DNA from: Archivesica marissinica | Lineage: Eukaryota > Mollusca > Bivalvia > Venerida > Vesicomyidae | DNA length: 64,000 nucleotides | Direction of reading: 5' to 3' | NCBI GenBank assembly: GCA_014843695.1 | Contig: CM026387.1 | Span: 67,869,497 to 67,933,496 of the forward strand | Part shown: piece by piece, positions 40,036-49,884 of the stretch | Position numbering within the stretch: the stretch's first letter is position 1 | How the letters are laid out: each line of letters starts with the position of its first letter | The notes under the pieces: model-generated | The model's database searches: none | What the model was told of the DNA's origin: nothing | What the model saw: only the letters and a program-made list of their open reading frames with translations | Position numbers and translations under genes: made by a program

Positions 40036-40398
40036 AAAGAGATAAATATATCGTCTGTTGACATGTTTTCCATATGTACATGTTTTGTGATACTTTCGCC
40101 TCGTGCATTTAAATTGGACCGGAAGTATAATGATGTCATGTACTGTTATGTAAGGTATTTGCACACTGCATCATTCACTCCGCTGAAACAGTTTTCCAAT
40201 ATGCGTCGTACAATAAGTGAATAATCCTACATCTTATAACTAGTATAAAAAAAAGAACAGGTTTTATCAATTGCATAGCAACAAACAAAGTGTATGAAAT
40301 TAAGGATTTTCAGCTTCAGAAAGTCACATGATTAACAACTGACAATGCTATTTCAGTATGGTACAGGTTGTCTCAAAAACCGCCATACCTTGTATGTT

Positions 40399-40884
40399 TT
40401 TACTAACATTACATCACAAAAACCAAATAAAATGCATTTTTTCACATATAAATGCATTGTTTCTACAAATTCTCCTGAATACATTCGAACATTAACATTG
40501 AATCAATAAACAGTGTTTTTGTGGATTGAAAGTATGATTTCATATAACGGTCATCCATACTCCTGAATTGACATTTGTTTGTCATCAGAGTCGATACTAA
40601 ACTCGAGATAATGTCGTTTAGAAATAATTTAATTAAGAATATGATAAATTATGAGATATAACGGTAAATCTGTACCATAAAATCGTGTTATTCAGGATAC
40701 ACTAGTTGTATTACGCATGGATGTTTACATTATTTTGTTATGTCAACAAACCGCGTATACGACGTCTGTTTATTAGTTGAAATACTCAGTATTTGAGGCA
40801 AATATTTGGAAAATAATTGTACCATATAATAGGAAAATACATTCTGTAGAAATTTGTGATTTCACTTATGTAGTGTCGCTTTAA
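40399..40884 (+). mobile_element. TTAA-type MITE, long copy
   Basis: Its body is shared with the element at 58509-58901: ccaaataaaatgcatttttt, a motif near tgaatcaataaacagtg, and gagatataacggtaaatctg. The right end reads gtagtgtcgc then TTAA (40881-40884). The left end is mutated but still shows acattacatc. It carries about 90 extra bases near 40740-40830. It is non-autonomous, with no transposase. TTAA targets suggest piggyBac-like mobilisation. Confidence 0.75.
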
Positions 40885-41056
40885 GAGAACTTGTGAAGAA
40901 TATTAATATCTTCAATACCGTCATTTGACATTCATGGGTTATAAGTATTATTACTAGTACATGCCAGACTAACGCCATGTGTCCCTAAGTACAGGATGTA
41001 CTCGCCTACTGCCATGATAAATGTCTACTAGGCTGCTGTTAGGGAGCTCAATGAAA

Positions 41057-41112
41057 ATGCTGGTCCGAGTGCATAGAGTGCTAGTTCGTTCCAAACTCGA
41101 TTATGGATCAAT
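41057..41112 (+). pseudogene. Non-LTR retrotransposon reverse transcriptase, upstream fragment
   Basis: The frame from 41057 reads RVHRVLVRSKLDYGS, which matches the conserved segment L-Y-R-A-L-V-R-S-K-L-D-Y-G near the end of the reverse transcriptase domain of I/Jockey-type non-LTR retrotransposons. It breaks at an inserted element (41113-41952) and continues in the next fragment. The element is 5'-truncated and dead. Confidence 0.75.
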
Positions 41113-41952
41113 GGACCAGTCACGAAATGCCCTATCGCTCCGCCCCTAAGATCACGTGACCCAGTAACGTGAAACCTCCGACAAACAAATACAATATGGC
41201 TATATGTTAGTTATGTTATATGTTATATTTCGGGTTTTACGCCTGCATCAGCACCATTTTGGGCTATATCGCCGGCGGGCAGTTTACCTAACAACACCTT
41301 TCCTGGGCAGGCTAGAAAACAACGTATATATTTTGAACATGAAAGACTATCTATCTATTTTCCTCTAATGTCGAACCCCTCGCAGGGATGTAGAAATGTC
41401 CCTAAAAGACTTAGCTAACAGAGGTATGAATCAACATATCAAGTAATTTAATAAAAAAGACAACCTGGGACAAATGGGGACGATGCATTCCAATTGTAAA
41501 CAAGTGCATGACCGATCGACTCGGAAAGTCCTACTTTCGGTTTCGAGTTTGTTTTATCGCAAAAAACCCAATTTGTTTACCAATTGAACATAAGCATACC
41601 AATTATAATGTTAGAATATGTAGCAGCATTGCTACCCATACGTAAAAATTGAAGTTTTCAAATATCTTTTTATTTCATACGATGTAATGCTGCTTTATTA
41701 GATGTATCTAGCTAGAATTTTTATCTGTAGTCTATAAATAATATTTGTTAAATGTTTACATACAATTAATTTCCATATCTATATCTAATAAAGGGTTAAT
41801 CATTATTTTCTAATTTTAAAACATTAGTTTTCCCGTTATTACAATGTAGTTTTCATGGTAGCTTGTCGGAGGATATTAATTCGAGACACGTGTTGTTAAA
41901 TAACGATATCTGATTGGATTATTTATTAGTTTGATTGACAGGCAGCTACTGG
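41113..41952. mobile_element. 840-bp inserted element with TCAAT direct repeats
   Basis: It separates two adjacent pieces of one reverse transcriptase. TCAAT occurs at 41108-41112 and 41953-41957. The ends are imperfect inverted repeats: ccagt at both tips, with cacgtg and cctccgacaa (left, near 41170) matched by ttgtcggagg and cacgtg (right, near 41865-41892). It encodes no transposase, so it is probably a non-autonomous DNA transposon of undetermined superfamily. Confidence 0.65.
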
Positions 41953-42131
41953 TCAATTGTGTATGGATCAGTCAGACCATCATATATCAAAACACTTGAC
42001 CCAATACATCACCTTGCAACGCTTGGGACTTGCACTCAGAGCTTTCAGAACATCACCAATAGCTAGTTTATATGTAGAAGCAAATGAACTATCCCTTTAC
42101 CTCAGAAGTGAAACATTATCTCTACAATATG
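41953..42131 (+). pseudogene. Non-LTR retrotransposon reverse transcriptase, downstream fragment
   Basis: The frame from 41959 reads VYGSVRPSYIKTLDPIHH, then shifts frame and continues as RAFRTSPIASLYVEANE and LSLYLRSETLSLQY. These are hallmark residues of the region just after the reverse transcriptase palm in I/Jockey-type elements, where A-F-R-T-S-P is followed by S-L-Y-V-E-A. With the insertion removed, the upstream fragment ends exactly where this one begins. The 3' side is cut off by the 40-bp satellite at 42131. There is no RNase H or tail. Confidence 0.85.
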
Positions 42132-43632
42132 AGTCATTTCCTCACACGATTTGATGCTTTCTCGTGGCATGAGTCATTTCCTCACACAATTTGATGCTTT
42201 CTCATGGCATGAGTCATTTCCTCACACAATTTGATGCTTTCTCATGGCATGAGTCATTTCCTCACACAATTTGATGCTTTCTCATGCCGTAAATCATTTC
42301 CTCACACAATTTGATGCTTTCTCGCAGCATAAGTCATTTCCTCACACAATTTGATGCTTTCTCGCAGCATAAGTCATTTCCTCATGCAATTTGATGCTTC
42401 CTCGCAGCATAAGTCATTTCCTCACTCAATTTGATGCTTTCTCAAGGCGTAAGACATTTCCTCACACAATTTGATGCTTCCTCGCAGCATAAATCATTTC
42501 CTCACGCAATTTGATGCTTTCTCGCAGCAAAAGTCATTTCCTCATGCAATTTGATGCGTTCTCATGGTGTAAGACATTTCCTCACATAATTTGATGCTTC
42601 CTCGCAGCATAAGTCATTTCCTCATGCAATTTGATGCTTCCTCGCAGCATGAGTCATTTCCTCACTCAATTTGATGCTTTCTCAAGGCGTAAGACATTTC
42701 CTCACACAATTTGATGCTTTCTCACTGCGTAAGACATTTCCTCACACAATTTGATGCATTCTCATGGCATAAAGACATTTACTCACACAATTTGATGCAT
42801 TCTCATGGCATAAAGACATTTACTCACACAATTTGATGCATTCTCATGGCATAAAGACATTTCCTCACACAATTTGATGCATTCTCATGTCATAAAGACA
42901 TTTACTCACACAATTTGATGCTTTCTCATGGCGTAAAGACATTTACTCACACAATTTGATGCATTCTCATGGCATAAAGACATTTACTCACACAATTTGA
43001 TGCATTCTCATGGCATAAAGACATTTACTCACACAATTTGATGCATTCTGATGGTGTAAAGACATTTACTCACACAATTTGATGCATTCTCATGGCATAA
43101 AGACATTTCCTCACACAATTTGATGCTTTCTCATGGCGTAAAAACATTTCCTCACACAATTTGATGCATTCTTATGGCGTAAAGACATTTCCTTACACAA
43201 TTTGATGCTTTCTCATGGCGTAAAGACATTTCCTTACACAATTTGATGCTTTCTCATGGCGTAAAGACATTTCCTTACACAATTTGATGCATTCTCATGG
43301 CGTAAAGACATTTCCTTACACAATGTGATGCTTTCTCATAGCGTAAAAACATTTCCTTACACAATTTGATGCTTTCTCATGGCGTAAAACATTTCCTTAC
43401 ACAATTTGATGCTTTCTCATGACGTAAGACATTTCCTCACACAATGTGATGCTTTCTCATGACGTAAGACATTTCCTCACACAAGTTGATGCTTTCTCAT
43501 GGCGTAAAGACATTTCCTTACACAATTTGATGCTTTCTCATGACGTAAGACATATCCTCACACAAGTTGATGCTTTCTCATGACGTAAGACATTTCCTCA
43601 CATAATTTGATGCTTTCTCATGGCATAAAGAC
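42131..43632. repeat. 40-41-bp satellite array, about 37 copies
   Basis: Units typified by catttcctcacacaatttga then tgctttctcatggc repeat every 40 bp on the left and 41 bp on the right (an added a in aaagac). The array replaces the 3' part of a retrotransposon on its left and stops at the outer end of the palindrome on its right (43633). Confidence 0.97.
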
Positions 43633-43701
43633 AAGTAGTACATGCGTCTCTTTGACTGTAAACAAACGGGCGCCATTTTGAATACGTTTTATAGTAACTC
43701 A

Positions 43702-43883
43702 TTTGCATATAAGGGAATATAAAGTAGGTCACGCGCGTGCGCGTCACTATATAGCCTATTGATGACGTATCGCGCAACTACCGAGCTCTTTGTTTTTTAG
43801 TAAACCCGGCTCTTTGCATATAAATTAATATAAGTAGGTCACGCGCGTGCGCGTTTATTGATGACGTATCGCTCAACTACCGT
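43702..43883 (+). repeat. Subterminal direct repeats with a palindromic core, left arm
   Basis: Two copies (43702-43783 and 43812-43883) share tttgcatata, gtaggtcacgcgcgtgcgcg, ttgatgacgtatcgc and caactaccg. Each contains the perfect palindrome cacgcgcgtg (43730-43739 and 43840-43849) and a CRE-like tgacgta. Paired subterminal sites like this often bind transposases or host factors; here the role is inferred. Confidence 0.75.
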
Positions 43884-44515
43884 GTACGAAGGCGTATCTA
43901 GTAACGAGTATCTACGCGGCGTCCATTTTGGATGACCTCGGTTTATCGGATAATCTTATAATTCGCGAATAATGCGACATATGTCCGCTATTATATATCC
44001 GGAGCGTCGTCGCATTTCTTCGAAGACACTAGTCAGAATAATCGGTGGCCCCGCCACGTACCCGGATGACACCCTCACGCTTCCAGTCGCATCCGTTCTC
44101 GAGTCAATAACATCCGAACAGAGCCGCTTCCAACTGGTCCGTACCGGGGGGTACCTCCATTCTCCGCCCACAAAAGGATTCAGATCCGGGCTGGCCCGGG
44201 GTAGAGTTATCGCTGCATCGGCCCTCATTTACGGTACGCGCTATGTGAGACCGTGTACCGAGGTCGTGTAGCGAGTGGTTGTCGCGGGACAACGACTGGA
44301 TGTCACGGATATCCGGTTACCCGATGGTGACCAAATCCAGCTCGCAATCATGGGTCGCCACCTCCGTACGACAGGAAGTCGCGATAGCGCAGCTTCAGGT
44401 CCGGAGTTCGAGCCCCGTTGGAGCCGTTACGAGCGTCGCCATTTGAATTCTCTCTCCGTCAGGAACGATAAGTCGGAATAACTCGTTTCGCGATCGAGCT
44501 AAAATAAATTTGTAT
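43884..44515 (+). other. GC-rich segment with SINE-like tail, left arm
   Basis: It is GC-richer than its surroundings and conserved in the right arm (55097-55730). Open frames exist on both strands (43972-44271 plus, 43956-44228 minus) but no family is recognised and no strand stands out. Its right part (44383-44468) carries gatagcgcag, gagttcgagcccc and tcaggaacga, matching the SINE-like family at 39895, and then ctcgtttcgcgatcgagc. That last motif recurs at about 45050 and 45719. Confidence 0.5.
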
Positions 44516-44639
44516 AAAAAAACGACGTTCTTTTACGACATCGATATACCGATCTGTACAGTAACAGAGTGAAAGTGGTGTATAAGAAAACGAAGCGACT
44601 ACACTACACTACATACCCTATTACAGCGACCAATGGAAA

Positions 44640-44790
44640 CGAACCGCTCTATAAATAGCCAGCGCGTACGTTTCTATAAATAACGACTACGAACCGCTTT
44701 ATAAATAGCGATCTCGTACCATTCTATAAATATAGACTACGAACCTATCCATAAATAACTATTACGAACGCTTCTATATAAATATAGTCC
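44640..44790 (+). promoter_or_regulatory. Six TATAAATA boxes at 25-bp spacing, left arm
   Basis: TATAAATA or a one-base variant begins at 44650, 44675, 44700, 44725, 44750 and 44777, inside a 25-bp tandem unit alternating gaaccgct and gcgtacgt. About 68 bp after the last box comes a consensus splice donor. The right arm has the mirror image (54827, 54854, 54879, 54904, 54929, 54954). An array of core promoter motifs is suggested, firing towards the centre; a plain minisatellite is the alternative. Confidence 0.55.
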
Positions 44791-44844
44791 GATTAGAACG
44801 ATCTTAGTACTCAAGCAGCTTCACGAGCTTCAACGAATATACGG

Positions 44845-45005
44845 GTAAGTTCATTATATTATTCGAGCTAGGCGTACGTTTTTATCGAGTAAGAAATCAT
44901 AATTACAAACTTAACCTATGTACGAAAATGAATAATATATATCCTTACGTATACTTCCATAAAAACGCGAGAAATTATTAATAATCCGTAATGTACGTTT
45001 TACAG
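44845..45005 (+). other. Candidate 161-bp intron, left arm
   Basis: The donor acgg/gtaagt at 44845 and acceptor gttttacag/g ending at 45005 flank an AT-rich stretch. Both sites are preserved in the right arm. The preceding exon would be only some 40 nt from a start about 30 bp after the last TATA motif. The following segment carries ccatcaggaatgag and cgataagtcg, related to the SINE-like tail. Confidence 0.4.
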
Positions 45006-45079
45006 GGATTCCATCAGGAATGAGATATACATAGCGATAAGTCGTAACAACTTGTTTCGCGATCTAGCAATTTTGTAAT

Positions 45080-45800
45080 AAAATAATATTATCCATTCTA
45101 TATGAGACGCTGGATGCAACGATTAATATAAATGTTCAAATTATAAAACCCGTCCGCGCGAACGTATGTCTGGTGTCAATAGAGGTTAGTCATATAAATA
45201 ACGCGTATATCTCCGAATAAATCATATCGGTTAGTATGACGCATACTATCTCGTCTGTTCGATACAACGGAATGGCTCCAATAATGAATGCGATGTATGA
45301 GGTTATATGTTGACCCTAAATAACCTTATCCGGGAATGCGAGAAAAATCGCCAGCTCAGTAGGCACACGAAATTAAAACAGCATGGAACCAAACGCTGAC
45401 ACATTCATACAGGTAATTATAAATATGATTCTAAAGTAATTAACGCGTGTACATACCACGGTTGTCATCTCTGAGCCGCAACATAACTGATTAACTTATA
45501 AGCACAGAGTGCGTACATACCATGGCAAATTGTATCATGATTCTAAAGAAATTAATACGTTTACATATCACGGTTGCTTTCACCTGTCAATGCTATCCTT
45601 TAAAAGCTAAAGGTAAGACTGGTAATTAACCACCATCATTTCTCATAAAGGATTAACTGTTAAGACCGCAGCGCGCACATTACTTAATCGGGAGATCGAT
45701 TTTGTTAAATGTCAAACACTCGTTTCGCTATCGCGCTAACATAAATTTGTAATTACAGCCCCAGGTTCAATAAAATAATACACACGTTCATAAAATATTA
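45080..45800. other. Left-arm segment without a recognised gene
   Basis: AT-rich and only partly alignable with the right arm. It holds the motif atggaaccaaacgctgacac ending at a caggtaatt donor-like site near 45414, which partly recurs at 47819, and a third copy of the ctcgtttcgctatcgcgc motif near 45720. No family is recognised. Confidence 0.5.
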
Positions 45801-45802
45801 CG

Positions 45803-46070
45803 TTAGTGTGTGTGTGCGTGTGTGTGTGTGTGTGAGTGCTTGTGTGTGCGTGTGTGCGTGTGTGCCTGTGTGCGTGTGTGTGCGCGCGTGTGTGTGTGTG
45901 CGCGTGCGTGTGTGTGCGCGTGTGCGTGCGTGCGTGCGTGCTCGTGTATGTGCGTGCGTGCGTGCGTGTGTGATAAGAATGTAATATTTGGCAAGTTACT
46001 GATTCCCTCTATCAGGTTGTATGTTGTTTGCGGTTATTTTAAATAATGTATATCTATTTACCTTACCACA
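45803..46070 (+). repeat. GT microsatellite with conserved flank, copy 1, left arm
   Basis: About 165 bp of GT with gtgc interruptions are followed by ataagaatgtaatatttggc, actgattccctctatcagg and a stretch ending ttaccttaccac. The same block recurs at 46505-46715 and, inverted, twice in the right arm (53048-53220 and 53622-53875). Confidence 0.9.
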
Positions 46071-46290
46071 CGCCCGTCTGTCTGTCCGTCTGTCTGTCCG
46101 TCTGTCCGTCCGTCTGTCCGTCCGTCCGTCTGTCCGCCTGTATGTCCGTCCGTCTGTCTGTCCCGTCGTTGCGGGCCGGTTCGTCGTGTCCGTGCTCGTC
46201 CGTTCCGTCCGTCCTCTTGCTGTCTGTCCGTGGGCTGTATGTCCGTAGTGGCCGTCCTTCCTTCCGTCCGCTGGCGTGGTCCTGTCTGTC
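46071..46290. repeat. GTCC/GTCT-type microsatellite, left arm
   Basis: Irregular runs of ctgtctgtccgt and ccgtccgtctgt. The right-arm partner is 53430-53612. Open frames through it are low-complexity by-products. Confidence 0.9.
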
Positions 46291-46504
46291 GGTGGCGATC
46301 TTCTGTTCTGCCTCGGTCACTGTCCTCCGAAAAAAGGCTTTTGCCGGGATGCAATATGTCTCAGTGTGTGTGCGTTGTTTTGCGTGTGCGTGTGTAATGA
46401 GGAGATGGTTTGCTTTATGTGTACATATTGTTGAAAATATAAAGGTTGCTCAGGGAACACAGAAATTATTGGGTATACATATTGTTGAAAATATATAAGT
46501 GTTC

Positions 46505-46730
46505 AGCGAACACAGTGGCTTGGCGCGTGTGTTCGTGCCGGGCGTGCGTGTGTGTGCACGTGTAGTGCGTGTGTGTGTGGTGTGTGTGTGCGTGCGTGCG
46601 TGCGTGCGTGCGTGTGTGATAAGAATGTAATATTTGGCAAGTTACTGATTCCCTCTATCAGGTTGTATATTGTTTGCAGTTATTTTATATAATGTATGTA
46701 TATTTACCTTACCACGATAATTTATTATGT
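46505..46730 (+). repeat. GT microsatellite with conserved flank, copy 2, left arm
   Basis: A second copy of the block at 45803-46070, with a different flank (cagcgaacacagtggc). It marks a direct duplication of roughly 0.65 kb inside each arm. Confidence 0.85.
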
Positions 46731-47307
46731 ATAGTTTAAGTATTGGTTTCAAATGTTCAAACTTTATTCAACAACTTAGGTACATACGCATACTGAACTG
46801 CAAAAGCATCATATACTATAGCACATATTACATAATATCAGCATAATATCAATGGCCACTCAGAATATGGTTATAAAATCAAATTATTTCCAGGGAACGA
46901 CAATACCAGTTTTACATGAGTTTACGTTGCTTGAAAGTATACGTATTGTGTAAGGGGTACATTCTTGTATTTATTCGCAGTGTCTACTATGATAAAGATT
47001 AAGGAGGTAATAATAATAGTGTGTATACGTTGTTTTGCGTTTATTTATCATCACTGATTTCAATGTAAACATTAACAAGGGACAATGCAGGTATCAAACA
47101 GCCTAGTATAAGGAGTCTAAGGGAGATTCCATTCAAGCAAAGAGTACGAAGGCGTATGTTCGGTGCCCATCTCGGACGATCTAGTAACAGCGTATAAGTC
47201 TCTACGCGAGAGCGGCAGCCATTTTGGATGGCATATTAGTTTATAACGCCTTCTCTGTTTTCTGTTTTAATTTTTAAATTTGTTTTAAATTGTATTTTAA
47301 TTTTAAA
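46731..47307. other. Left-arm segment without a recognised gene
   Basis: AT-rich and conserved in the right arm (52440-53047). Near 47150-47235 it contains acgaaggcgtat, gatctagtaac, tctacgcg and ccattttggat, echoing the outer segment at 43886-43934, so part of the arm end is duplicated internally. It lies downstream of the ubiquitin-like gene and may hold its 3' end. Confidence 0.5.
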
Positions 47308-47589
47308 CTAGTATGTTGGGTAAGCCGAAATGATAAATGTTCTTGAACCTTTGAGAGTGTATATTACTCTGACGCAATATGCATTTAGACCTGAACGGCC
47401 TAAATAACCAACGGTATATTCAAACCATGTTTCCGTAATTATTCTACCATTTGATAGATAAGTTGTATTGTCAGGAAACTGTATACACATGTATATAGTC
47501 TCTAAACAAACAGACCTATCAAGAAATAATGATGTTTCATGTATATTTCCGTGAATATGCTTTATGAATACAGTGTATAAAGAAAGCAT
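47308..47589 (-). CDS. Small ubiquitin-like protein, left-arm copy
   Basis: A 93-residue frame. Aligned by eye with ubiquitin, VFIKHIHGN sits on the first strand (IFVKTLTGK), DRSVCLETIYMCIQ sits on the helix (EPSDTIENVKAKIQ, sharing S, E, I and Q), and VRVIYTLKGS sits on the last strand and tail (LHLVLRLRGG); the total length also fits. The terminal di-glycine is replaced by Gly-Ser followed by a short extension, so processing and conjugation are uncertain. The ATG lies in a good context (caccatgc). A TATATAAG box on the same strand (complement of 47622-47629) is only about 33 nt upstream, implying a very short leader. It is divergent from the repeat-protein gene at 47920. Its twin at 52158-52436 differs by a 15-bp in-frame indel, a silent change, one Thr/Lys change and a shifted stop. 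Maintenance of the frame in both copies supports coding; the fold call is my inference. Confidence 0.55.
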   Translation of the reverse strand: MLSLYTVFIKHIHGNIHETSLFLDRSVCLETIYMCIQFPDNTTYLSNGRIITETWFEYTVGYLGRSGLNAYCVRVIYTLKGSRTFIISAYPTY

Positions 47590-47919
47590 GGTGAGTTTTG
47601 AAATCGTTCAGAGAGCTACCCCTTATATATGTAGCCCCTGTAATTAATTAGTGCCACATATACATATTTTGAATATTGGATGATATCTAATTAACATATC
47701 CCGTAGCTTCCAAAACAAATCATGGAATCGCTATCTGTAGAACATCATTCACGTAATATTTTATGTCTCAAATAATCTTAAGAATTTAGCTAGGAATTAA
47801 AGATAAATTTCTAACCACCATGGAACCAAATCTGACGCAGGTAATTATAAATATCGCGTGCCCGTGAACGAATCACACATTCAGTTTATAATATTTATCC
47901 AACCTCTTCAACACGAAAC
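47590..47919. promoter_or_regulatory. Divergent promoter region, left arm
   Basis: 330 bp lie between two divergent starts. TATATAAG on the minus strand (47622-47629) and a TATA-like tttataatatttat on the plus strand (about 47885-47898) each lie roughly 22-33 nt from their ATG. Near 47810 it also contains accaccatggaaccaaa, a perfect start context, running into a donor-like caggtaat; in the right arm this ATG is lost. The arrangement is conserved in both arms. Confidence 0.5.
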
Positions 47920-48792
<873 letters not shown>

Positions 48793-49538
48793 TAAGAACT
48801 AAAAATGTCGTAGCTCCCATCTAATTTATACGCATATAGGATTAATTGCAACAAGAATAGCAGACGGAATGACTGGAAAATGCAATGTCAAAAATGAGAA
48901 CGAAATATTTATTTCGCTATAAATCCCGACATGTCTGCTTATCAGGTCAAATCAAAGGTATTTTCCAAATATTTCGACTTTGAAACGTTCGGCTAGTTTC
49001 AAGTTTGATTTATTTGACATCTTGACACGCGTACATTTTGACGCGCAAACCCCCCGTTGTATCTCAGCTCAATTAGTGTATTGTGAAGCTGCAACCTGAA
49101 AACGCGCTTAAGTCACGTGCGGGCATTTGGAATACATTCTTGAGGTAGGATAAGACAATAATTCAGATCAACCGTTAAACAATCATTTATACAGCCACAG
49201 TCTATAACGTTAGCTGGCCTAATCATTTCATCCTTTTATACGCGACTGACCCTGACACGTTCATTCATGGAATATAGTGGCTTATCAGTCGGCAAGCATG
49301 GTTAATTAAGATCCACGATGATATCAATTAATTATATGACTGCTGATTTGAATAGCTGTTGATTGGCGACGTTCCTACAGAAGCTTAATACGATAGCAAA
49401 TAATTCCCGATGACTCGTGTAACTCGACTTGAAAGACTCATCGGTGTTCGAATCTCCGTTTATTATATGTATATAGAATAGAACTGAGCTGCCTTTAGGT
49501 ACAACATAACACAAACACATAACTAAATAATGAGACAA

Positions 49539-49614
49539 GTTAAAGCGAAACTCCACCAGTGAAAACGTAAATTTCTACAGAATGGTATATATATATATAT
49601 ATATATATATATAC
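49539..49614 (-). mobile_element. Fragment of the TTAA-type MITE plus TA run
   Basis: ttaaagcga at 49543 and aaatttctacagaatg just after match, inverted, the right end of the elements at 40399 and 58509. The rest is replaced by about 28 bp of TA. It is an end fragment. Confidence 0.45.
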
Positions 49615-49884
49615 AACTAATTTACTATATTGAAATATGTACATATCTCATCTTCATACAGGTAGAACTTCGTTATATGGGTTTTTAATTAGATTGACGC
49701 CTGTCGTAAAAGGGCAGAATGAAATGTTTTTATTATGGGGTAACTCCATCCTGATTGAAATTATGCCCATTAGATATGAACACGTTCTCATAAATAGAAT
49801 GTTGTGACCATTGGTAAAGTTTATAAGGCTGTGTGACAGTTCGTGACACAGTGTTGACAACACATGGTCCGTTGAATAATGATT
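49615..49884. other. Unique centre of the palindrome, right part
   Basis: AT-rich; contains a weak minus-strand frame (49654-49863) without a recognised motif. Nothing else seen. Confidence 0.5.

Noticed and set aside
43972..44271. A 99-codon plus frame and overlapping minus frames in the GC-rich arm segment
   Set aside because: Both strands are open, no family is recognised, and the segment ends in SINE-like sequence; arm conservation alone is explained by recent duplication.
45803..46354. Frames rich in VCV, SVRLSV or TDGQTDG in microsatellites
   Set aside because: Simple translations of GT and GTCC-type runs, also open on the opposite strand.
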